Part shown: positions 57,801-63,312 of the stretch, in pieces
Numbering within the stretch: position 1 is the stretch's first letter
Layout: every line of letters starts with the position of its first letter
Origin: Cavia porcellus
Taxonomy: Eukaryota; Chordata; Mammalia; Rodentia; Caviidae
DNA: 64,000 bases
Assembly: GCF_034190915.1 (NCBI RefSeq)
Contig: NW_026947501.1
Location: 1,302,001-1,366,000 of the forward strand
Reading direction: 5' to 3'
Notes under the pieces: generated by a model
The model's input: the letters and a program-made list of their open reading frames with translations, nothing else
What the model was told of the DNA's origin: nothing
Databases searched by the model: none
Translations under genes and position numbers: made by a program

Positions 57801-59223
57801 GTTAAGCTTAGTGTTAGTGTTAGGGTTAGAGGTATGGGTTAGGTTTAGGGTTAGGTTTGGAGTTAGGTTTCGTTTTAGACTTAGGGTTAGGGTAAGGTTT
57901 AGGGTTAAAAGTTAGATTTGGTGTTAGTTTTAGGGTTAGTGTTAGGGATAGGTTAGTGTTATGGTTATGGTTAGAGGTTAATGTTAGAATTAGGGTTAGG
58001 ATTAGTGTTAGGGTTAGGGTTAGGTTTAGGGTTAGAGGTATGGATTAGTGTTAGGTTTAGGGGTAGGTTAAGGATTAGGGTTAGTGTTAGGGTTAGGGAT
58101 AGGGTTACGTTTATGCTTTGAGTTATGGGTAGGGTTAGGGTTAGTGTTATGGTTAGGTTTAGGCTTAGTTTGAGGTTTAGGTTTAGGGTTAGGTTTAGGG
58201 TCAGAAGTTTGGTTTAGTCATAGGTTTGGGGTTAGGGGTAGTGATAGGTTAGTGTTAGTGTTAGAGGTTAAGTTTAGGGTTGGGTTTCAGATTAGGGTTA
58301 GGTTTAGAGGTATGGGTTGGGGTTACTTTTAGGGGTATGGTTAGAGTTAGGGTTCGAGTTTTGGTAGGTTTATGGTTAGGGTTAGGGTTAGATATTACTG
58401 TCAGGGTTAGTGTTATTTTAAGGGTTAGGGTTCAGGTTAGGGTTAGGCTTAGGGTTATGTTTAGATGTAAGCTTTAGGTTTAGGGTTAGGGTTAGGGTTA
58501 GAGTTTATGGTTAGGGTTAGGGTTAATGTTAGGGATAGGATTAGAAGTTAGGGTTAGGGTAGGCTTAGGTTTATGATTACGGTTAGGTTTAGGGTTAAGG
58601 TTAGGGTTAGTGTTATTGTTAGGGTTAGGGGTTAGGTGATACGGAGAGTGTTAGCGTTAAGGTTAAGGTTAGGGTTACGGTTAGGGTTAGGGTTAGGGGT
58701 TAGGTGTTAGGGAGAGGGTTAGGGTTAGGCTTCGGGTTATGGTTAGTGTTAGTGTTACAATTAGGTTTAGGTTTAGCATTAGGGTTAATTTTAAGTTCAG
58801 AGCTAGGTTTTCATTTAGGTTTAGGGTTAGATTTAGGCTTAGGTTTAGGGGTTATGTATTAGGGATATGGTTAGGGTTTGGATTTGGGTTTTGGTTAGGT
58901 TTATGTGGAGGATGAGGAGTCACTTTGAAGGCCCTGGCCTCTTCGTGACCTGCAGTAAAAAAATAGCCCCCGGTATGTGGGACAGAGACGGGGTGGGAAT
59001 GCCTGGTCCCAGGGGGAAAACGTTCCCCCTTCTGAATCCATGCTGTGTGACTTGGCTTTGTTTGCAGAGTCATGAAGAAGTGGCCAACCACCATTGTGAC
59101 ACTAAAGAACAAACAGAACTATGAACATTCTTCGGCTAATGGAGTTCCTCCTGGGTTAGTGGGGCAAGAAGAACTGGTTTTGCTTGTTTGATTAACTTAG
59201 ATAGTTTAGATAAACATTGTAGT

Positions 59224-59246
59224 TTGTCACAAAGCTTGTCACAAAG
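59224..59246 (+). repeat. Direct repeat in U3
   Basis: TTGTCACAAAG occurs twice, at 59,224-59,234 and 59,236-59,246, a 12-bp period. It lies about 50-70 bp upstream of the TATA box, where short enhancer duplications are common in retroviral U3. Any function is inference. Confidence 0.6.
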
Positions 59247-59296
59247 AATGCTATTTCAAGATAATCTTCGGTGCACTGTGAGTTGACCTGGTTTAC

Positions 59297-59304
59297 TATA
59301 TAAG
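59297..59304 (+). promoter_or_regulatory. LTR TATA box
   Basis: TATATAAG at the expected place in an LTR, just upstream of AATAAA and about 150 bp before the primer binding site. Transcription would run rightward, away from the telomere-like array. Confidence 0.8.
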
Positions 59305-59312
59305 AACCCTGG

Positions 59313-59318
59313 AATAAA
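59313..59318 (+). promoter_or_regulatory. LTR polyadenylation signal
   Basis: AATAAA begins 9 bp after the TATA box. A poly(A) signal upstream of the likely transcription start means that R is very short, a known trait of betaretroviral LTRs. In the 5' LTR it would be silent; it would act in the 3' copy. Confidence 0.75.
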
Positions 59319-59451
59319 GACTTGGTGTGCAGTTGCAATTGCCGTGTCTCTCTGCTGTTTCTTTTCTTCATGCTGCACCCCCTGTGTCCCGATTTGGTGT
59401 GTGTGTGTGCCTCTTCCCAGGGTCCAGATTGCACTAGACACTCGTGACAAG

Positions 59452-59470
59452 TGGCACCTGAATCAGGGAC
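59452..59470 (+). other. Primer binding site, tRNA-Lys3-like
   Basis: TGGCACCTGAATCAGGGAC starts two bases after the LTR end. Compared with the 18-base complement of the tRNA-Lys3 (UUU) 3' end it has two substitutions and one inserted T. Both substitutions are changes expected from CpG decay (G to A and C to T). The tRNA-Lys3 assignment is from knowledge of the family and is fairly secure given the downstream CAGGGAC. Confidence 0.8.
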
Positions 59471-59485
59471 CCTGACGGTCACTTC

Positions 59486-59498
59486 GGAGAGGTCAGTG
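59486..59498 (+). promoter_or_regulatory. Possible 5' splice donor
   Basis: AG|GTCAGT in the leader between primer binding site and gag, with the cut after 59,491. It matches the donor consensus at all but one of the core positions. Retroviruses use a leader donor to splice env mRNA. The leader after the primer site is only 48 bases, short for this group. Confidence 0.4.
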
Positions 59499-59518
59499 TA
59501 TATATTTATTACTGGGAA

Positions 59519-60220
59519 ATGGGACAATCTTTCTCTTCTCCTTTCTTAAAAATTCTTAAGCATTTACTTTCTATGTACGGCATATCGCTCAGGTCGGCTG
59601 ACTTGGATATGTGTGTTCATACAATTAAAGAATATAATCCTTGGTTCCCGGATGAAGGAACTTTGGATGTAGAATTATGGAGGAGGGCAAGAGCTAATAT
59701 AGAGAAGGCTATGCGACAGGATGAAAAAATTTCTTTATGTTTTTCGGCTATTTGGTCGGTTGTGTACTCTTTATTAAAAGCTATGGAAGATGAACATATT
59801 GTAGAAAATTTCCAACAAGAAATTAAACCGGTTATTCAGGAATTACCCCTTACAGAGGAGGAGCAAACTATAGTCCAAAATGATGCTATCGCTTTAACTA
59901 GTGAAAAAGCGGCCAAACTGAAAGTAAAACTCTCTGCAGCTGATTCGGCTTTAGCTGCCGCGGCAATGTCAACTTCTGTTGATCGCCCACTATTACAGAC
60001 TGTACAATGCCTAACACAGGCGGTAGAACAGCTCTCCATTAAGCAGAGCCTTCCTATATGTCCCTCCGCGCCTCCCCCATCTAACCCTGACTGGAAGAAT
60101 GCTAAACTAGCTTTGGCTGATATGCCAGGAACAGGGGATTCTGGAGACGATGAAACGTCTGTCTTTGCTTTTCCTGTTATTACGCCACAACCTGTGGATG
60201 GAGTGGCATCCTCCCCCTAG
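59519..60220 (+). pseudogene. gag: gag fragment 1: matrix and linker region
   Basis: A 233-codon open frame starting at the first ATG after the leader. Residues 1-7, MGQSFSS, form an N-myristoylation signal (Gly2, Ser6), which targets retroviral Gag to membranes. A matrix-like helical region follows, with the betaretroviral-looking NPWFPDEGT segment at about 40-48. A PSAP late-domain motif at 182-185, in a proline-rich linker, would recruit TSG101 for budding (family knowledge). The capsid start is probably the Pro at 219 in AFPVI. The frame ends at a TAG at 60,218, about 15 codons into capsid, while capsid homology continues in another frame. This is a one-base insertion or equivalent between about 60,195 and 60,220. 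Confidence 0.9.
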
Positions 60221-60995
60221 ATGGGAAGGATTTAATATGGATGATTTAACAAAATTAAAAAAGGCCGTGACCCTTTATGGCCCTCAGGCTCATTACACTA
60301 GAGAATTATTAATGGCAGTAGCAGATCAATATGGTAATCTTGCTCCTTATGATTGGAAAACCTTGGCTAAAATTCTTTTAAAGGTGCCAGAATATTTACA
60401 ATGGCATATGTGGTTTATGGAAGGTTGTGCTGAGAAGGCAAGACAAAATGCTGAGGACCGAGATCCTAATGTTAGACTCATTTCCTATCCCATGCTTTCT
60501 GGTACAGGTTTTTATGATACTGTTGAACATCAGGCTGCGGCCCCAAGAGAGATTCATGCTCAATTACGAAATATTGCTTTAGAAGCTTGGGATAAAATGC
60601 GGCCTCAAGGATCAGAATATGGATCTCGGGCTAAAGTTCTGCAAAGAAGTAATGAACCGTATGTTGAGTTCATTTCAAGACTTCAAAATATTATAGAAAA
60701 AACAGTAGTGGGGAAAGATTTACAACAACATCTCTTAAAACTTTTAGCCTTTGAAAATGCCAGTGATGAATGCAAAAAGGTTTTAATTCCAATAAAAGAT
60801 ACTGGAACGATTGACAATTTTATAAAACAATGTAAAGATTTAAATTCAGAATCTAAAAAAATGCAACTTTTTGCTGAAACCATGGTAACCACGTGGAATA
60901 ATTTGCAGTCTAAAAAGGAACAGTCTTTAAAATGTTTTGGTTGTGGTCAAACAGGGCAATGTAAAAAGGGCCTGTCCAAAACTTTCAGACAATGA
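60218..60995 (+). pseudogene. gag: gag fragment 2: capsid and first half of nucleocapsid
   Basis: Capsid continues in the frame one base forward of fragment 1. The frame is open from before the first ATG at 60,150, but gag-like content starts near RWEGFN at about 60,219. The capsid N-terminal domain is represented by KLKKAVTLYGP. The major homology region, about 60,639-60,683, is recognisable by NEPYVEFISRL, although the glycine usual after its Gln is an Arg. The C-terminal domain ends near 60,910. The first zinc knuckle begins correctly with CFGC (about 60,933-60,944), but one extra base near 60,957-60,960 shifts the frame in the middle of the knuckle and a stop follows at 60,993. The remainder lies in the next frame. 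Confidence 0.9.
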
Positions 60996-61091
60996 TCAAG
61001 GAAAAAAATTTAAAGCCCCTTGCTTATGCCCAAAATGCCATAAAGGGCGTCATTGGGCTCGCGAATGCAGGAGTAACTCAGCTGAACAGAA

Positions 61092-61124
61092 GGGAAATGG
61101 GAAAACGGGCCCTACCCTGGGCCC
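61092..61124 (+). promoter_or_regulatory. Candidate gag-pro -1 frameshift signal, site 1
   Basis: GGGAAAT at 61,092-61,098 is in the X XXY YYZ phase of the gag frame. Eight bases later GGGCCC (61,107-61,112) can pair with GGGCCC (61,119-61,124) around a six-base loop, the arrangement expected for a slippery site with a downstream stem. The last TGA in the pro frame is at 61,083, just upstream, so slippage here would enter an open pro frame. Confidence 0.5.
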
Positions 61125-61139
61125 AGGACAAATCAATGG

Positions 61140-61146
61140 GGGAAAC
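61140..61146 (+). promoter_or_regulatory. Candidate gag-pro -1 frameshift signal, site 2
   Basis: GGGAAAC in the X XXY YYZ phase of gag. This heptamer type is used at gag-pro in several betaretroviruses (established). The only stem I see downstream, CCACC at 61,171 with GGTGG at 61,190, is about 24 bases away, farther than usual. The sequence alone does not decide between sites 1 and 2. Confidence 0.45.
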
Positions 61147-61424
61147 CTACCATATTTTCCTTACAACCTGCCACCCAACACAGCACTGCGGTGGACATAA
61201 CAGCAGTAAAAGACATAGAATTAAAGGACAGACAATCTCCCATGAGAATTCCTACAGGAATTTTTGGCCCCTTGCCTGCAGGAACTTTTTGCTTACTCAT
61301 GGGTCGGTCTAGTTTAAATCAGAAAGGCATTACTGTTCATTTAGGAATTATTGATGCAGATTATACTGGAGAAATTCAAATCTTGATGTCCTCACTTGCA
61401 GATTATAAATTATCAAAGGGATAA

Positions 61425-61823
61425 TGTATAGCTCAACTCATATTACTGCCCTATATCCCGATAGGATCCTCTGTTGTTCAGCGAACAGGAGGTTTTGGCA
61501 GCACTAACCCTATTAATGTAATGTGGACAGCTAAATTATCTCAACAACAACCTCTTATTAACATTTTTATTGAGCATAAGAAAATTCAAGCTCTTATAGA
61601 TACAGGTTCAGATATTACTATTATTAAGTCTACTGATTGGCCTTCTCATATTACTTATATTATTATTTCATGTAATATAAAAGGAGTAAGTAAAACTCCA
61701 ATAAATACAATTGGTCAAGCCACAATGCATATACATATAAAAAATGAAGAGTGTCAAGTTGCTGTTATTAAACCTTATATCTTAGAAGTGCCAGTTTCTA
61801 TTTTAGGAAGAGATATATTATAA
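61425..61823 (+). pseudogene. pro: pro fragment 2: end of dUTPase and aspartic protease
   Basis: Same frame as the dUTPase fragment. After the motif-5 glycine-rich segment comes a retropepsin domain with active-site LIDTGSDITII (about 61,593-61,625). Its C-terminal SILGRDIL segment at about 61,800-61,820 is the family's conserved GRD/N region. Retropepsin works as a dimer and cleaves Gag and Gag-Pol. The TAA at 61,821 falls right after GRDIL, and recognisable sequence (QWGA) continues in frame beyond it, so the stop looks premature. The catalytic triad DTG is intact. Confidence 0.88.
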
Positions 61824-61858
61824 CAATGGGGAGCTCATATACATTTTTAATATTTTAG

Positions 61859-62614
61859 ATGTGTCTGCATCTTTGGGGAATGAATCATTTAAAGCTTAAT
61901 TGGAAAAATGATGACCCAATTTGGATAGATCAGTGACCTTTAACTACTCAAAAGTTACAGGCAGCACAGGAATTGATTGATCAACAACTTTCTCTACATC
62001 ATATAGAACCATCCACATCTCCTTGGAATTCTCAAATATTTGTGATAAAAAAGAAATCAGGCAAGTGGAGACTTTTGACAGATTTACGTGCTATTAATGC
62101 ATCTATGTATTCTATGGGAGCTCTTCAGCCTGGCATTCCTTTAACTTCAGTGTTCCCTGCTGGTTGGCATGTATATATTATAGATTTACAGGATTGTTTC
62201 TGTAATATTCCCTTACATCCAGAAGATAGAAAATGATTTGCCTTTCCAATTCTTCAAATAAATCATCAAAGACCTTATCAAAGCTATCAATGGAGAGTGT
62301 TACCCCAAGGCATGATGAATTCTCCAAGTATATGTCAAATTTATGTTGATGCAGCATTAAAACCAGTGCGTACACGATGGCCTCAGGTTTATACAGCTCA
62401 TTATATGGATGCTATATTGTTCTCATATAATGATAAATATGTTTCAGAAGATATTTTGGAAACTCTACCTCAATATTTTTCCCCGTTTGGACTTGTAATA
62501 GCACAAGATAAAATTCAAAAGGAAGAAAGTAGTCATTATTTGGGATATATTCTTACTAGACAAAAGGTGATTCCACAAAAATGTCTATTAGGAGAGATAA
62601 GTTATCCACTTTAA
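61859..62614 (+). pseudogene. pol: pol fragment 1: reverse transcriptase fingers and palm
   Basis: The frame is one base back from pro. Early pol sequence (KLNWKNDDPIWIDQ) is interrupted by TGA at 61,934, at a position normally occupied by Trp. RT motifs follow: [28 protein letters not shown], and the first catalytic aspartate in [10 protein letters not shown] second TGA lies at 62,234, before FAF, and then LPQGM. The active-site box reads YMDA at 62,402-62,413, so the second catalytic aspartate of YxDD is missing. Thumb-like sequence follows until the frame is lost near 62,581. An upstream TAG at 61,856 may lie before the true entry to pol. RT copies viral RNA into DNA; this copy could not. 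Confidence 0.92.
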
Positions 62615-63150
62615 ATGATTTTCAAAAATTATTAGGGTATATCAATTGGCTCCGTCCCACACTAGGTATTCCTACTCATGCATTACAGCATTTGTTTGCT
62701 ACTTTACAGGGCTCTTCAGACCCATCTAGCCCTCGTACATTAACAGCAGAAGCAGAGCAGGAATTACAGTTTGTAGAACAACGAATTAAGGATGCCTTTT
62801 TAATTAGGATTGATCCTCAATTGCCTCTAACTTTATATATTATTAACACCTTTCAATATCCCTCAGCTGTTTTAGGTCAAGAAGCTATGCCAGTAGAATG
62901 GGTATTCGCTAAAACTAAGCAACCTAAAAATGTTATGCCTTATATTGATATGGTTGCCTCTTTAATTATGAATGGTAGGGCTCGTTCTATAACTTTGATA
63001 GGAAAAGATATAAACAATATAGTTATCCCCTTAACTAAGGAACAATGAGAATATTTGTTATCAATTACTGAAACCTTACAAATTGCCTTAGCAGATTTCA
63101 TGGGAACCTTTCCACATCATTTTCCTAAAAGTAAATTATGGGACTTTTTT
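62581..63150 (+). pseudogene. pol: pol fragment 2: RT thumb and connection
   Basis: The reading continues one base back from fragment 1, indicating a missing base (or two extra) near 62,575-62,585. The content is typical of class II ERV pol: DFQKLLGYINWLRP at about 62,617-62,658, SDPSSPRTLT, and a connection region with VEWVFAK and a VASLIMNGRARSI segment. A TGA at 63,046 interrupts it, but the same frame continues with homologous sequence (IALADFMG, HHFPKSKLWDFF) to a TAG at 63,151. A run of seven T at 63,145-63,151 carries the next frame change. Confidence 0.88.
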
Positions 63151-63151
63151 T

Positions 63152-63237
63152 AGACGTCAAAAATTTGTGGTTAATACTTTATTAGCTGTACAACCAATTC
63201 CACAAGATTTGACTATATTTACAGATGGATCTAAGCT
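63152..63237 (+). pseudogene. pol: pol fragment 3: start of RNase H
   Basis: The frame moves one base forward after the T run. The segment reads through to IFTDGSK (about 63,215-63,235), the first RNase H catalytic aspartate motif. It is then cut by AT-rich sequence with stops. RNase H degrades the RNA strand of the RNA-DNA hybrid during reverse transcription. Confidence 0.85.
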
Positions 63238-63312
63238 TTGGTTTGTTTTGTGTTTTTCTCTTTTTCCTCTTAAATAAAAAAATAAAAAATAAAAAAATAA
63301 AATAAAAAAAAT
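63238..63312 (+). repeat. A-rich insertion within RNase H
   Basis: About 75-80 bp with no RNase H similarity: a T-rich stretch, then a run of A-rich TAAAAAA-type units ending just before the domain resumes. AAGCT occurs on both sides (63,233-63,237 and 63,314-63,318), so it may be a small retrotransposed fragment with an A-rich tail and a 5-bp target duplication. The alternative is expansion of an A-rich tract inside the gene combined with a small loss, because some residues usual between TDGS and AAY are absent. Confidence 0.55.

Larger units (their letters stand above)
1..58903 (+). repeat. Giant degenerate TTAGGG telomere-like array
   Basis: The whole stretch is built from GTTAGG-register hexamers on the + strand. 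Besides canonical TTAGGG, the common units are TTAGTG, TTACGG, TTATGG, TTAAGG, TTAGAG, TTAGCG, TTTAGG and TTCGGG. Most are single substitutions that keep the six-base register, with occasional one-base slips. Canonical tracts are short; the longest I noticed is about seven units near 24,328-24,370. I saw no switch to the CCCTAA strand anywhere. Cytosine is rare on +, so strand asymmetry is extreme. Nothing in it looks like a gene, promoter or RNA gene. TTAGGG is the vertebrate telomere repeat (established). That this is interstitial or subtelomeric satellite rather than a live terminus is inferred from its degeneracy and orientation. Confidence 0.97.
47740..58903 (+). repeat. Higher-order repeat family D: older, diverged blocks
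   Basis: A GTACT(G/C)TTTA-type landmark recurs at 47,864, 48,623, 51,443, 53,426 and (as GCACTG) 54,606. The blocks around 48.5-49.4 kb and 54.5-55.4 kb correspond over nearly 1 kb at an offset of about 6.0 kb. Both contain the same internal pair of GGTATTACGGTCA-type segments (near 48,965 and 49,226; near 54,965 and 55,232). From about 55.4 kb to the end the section is a diverged continuation with landmark recurrences near 55,430, 57,230, 57,585 and 58,695. The last hexamers before the unique DNA are still recognisable, so the array does not fade out gradually. Confidence 0.75.
58904..59449 (+). repeat. Putative 5' LTR
   Basis: The right end is well defined: GTGACA ends at 59,449, two bases before the primer binding site. 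The left end is less certain. A TGTGGAGG at 58,904 begins exactly where the telomere-like array stops, giving an LTR of 546 bp. Two alternatives would leave non-LTR flank between array and LTR. TGTGAC at 59,095 gives 355 bp. TGTCAC at 59,225 makes a perfect 6-bp inverted end with GTGACA but leaves a U3 of only about 70 bp. The TATA box and poly(A) signal lie close together, as in betaretroviral LTRs with a very short R. Comparison with the 3' LTR outside this window would settle the boundary. Confidence 0.55.
60960..61200 (+). pseudogene. gag: gag fragment 3: rest of nucleocapsid and gag C-terminus
   Basis: This frame carries the end of the first knuckle and an intact second zinc knuckle, CPKCHKGRHWAREC (CX2CX4HX4C), at about 61,030-61,071. 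A Gly/Pro-rich tail then runs to the TAA at 61,198. Nucleocapsid knuckles bind and package viral RNA. The tail overlaps the start of the pro frame and contains two in-phase slippery heptamers, annotated separately. Relative to fragment 2 the frame is one base forward, consistent with the inserted base inside the first knuckle. Confidence 0.88.
61086..61421 (+). pseudogene. pro: pro fragment 1: dUTPase domain
   Basis: The frame is one base back from gag. It has no ATG start because pro is reached by frameshifting. Trimeric dUTPase motifs appear in order: a motif-1 region around PATQHSTAVDI, motif 2 GRSS, and motif 3 GIIDADYTGEI with its aspartate. dUTPase removes dUTP and supplies dUMP, limiting uracil in viral DNA. 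A TAA at 61,422-61,424 interrupts the motif-4 region. The same frame continues directly after it with IAQL and the GGFGST motif-5 glycine-rich end, so this is a nonsense change rather than a frameshift. Confidence 0.88.

Noticed and set aside
1..58903. Dozens of open frames of 60-140 codons on both strands
   Set aside because: A six-base repeat read in triplets gives dipeptides. GTT AGG gives Val-Arg and TTA GGG gives Leu-Gly without stops; on the other strand CCT AAC gives Pro-Asn and ACC CTA gives Thr-Leu. They are low-complexity artefacts of the repeat with no domain, start signal or codon bias.
1..58903. Functional terminal telomere
   Set aside because: Orientation is wrong for a terminus ending at the right side, canonical tracts are short and most units are mutated.
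1..58903. Degeneracy caused by raw long-read errors
   Set aside because: Distant copies share the same rare variants in the same order over kilobases, and most changes are substitutions. Random read errors would not be shared. A mis-join at 58,904 cannot be excluded from sequence alone.
1..58903. CRISPR array
   Set aside because: Repeats are contiguous hexamers without unique spacers, and the host is a vertebrate.
58867..59124. Plus-strand open frame of 85 codons over the array-LTR junction
   Set aside because: It begins in hexamer-derived codons and runs through U3 with no recognisable content. It is not comparable to an LTR-encoded accessory protein.
59192..59527. Minus-strand open frame of 111 codons across LTR and leader
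   Set aside because: It lies antisense over the LTR promoter, primer site and gag start and shows no recognisable domain. The same applies to the shorter minus-strand frames at 58,852-59,112 and 59,256-59,450.
60992..61312. Open frame of 106 codons overlapping gag end and pro start
   Set aside because: It is in the third frame. The gag zinc knuckle and the dUTPase motifs lie in the other two frames over the same bases.
61802..61860. A pro-pol slippery heptamer in the T-rich stretch
   Set aside because: I found T-rich runs but none in the correct X XXY YYZ phase of the pro frame, and the premature stop at 61,821 obscures the original junction.
61934..61936. Stops caused by APOBEC3-type hypermutation
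   Set aside because: The changed base at this stop is followed by C rather than G, and I see no general excess of GG-to-AG changes. Ordinary decay is enough.
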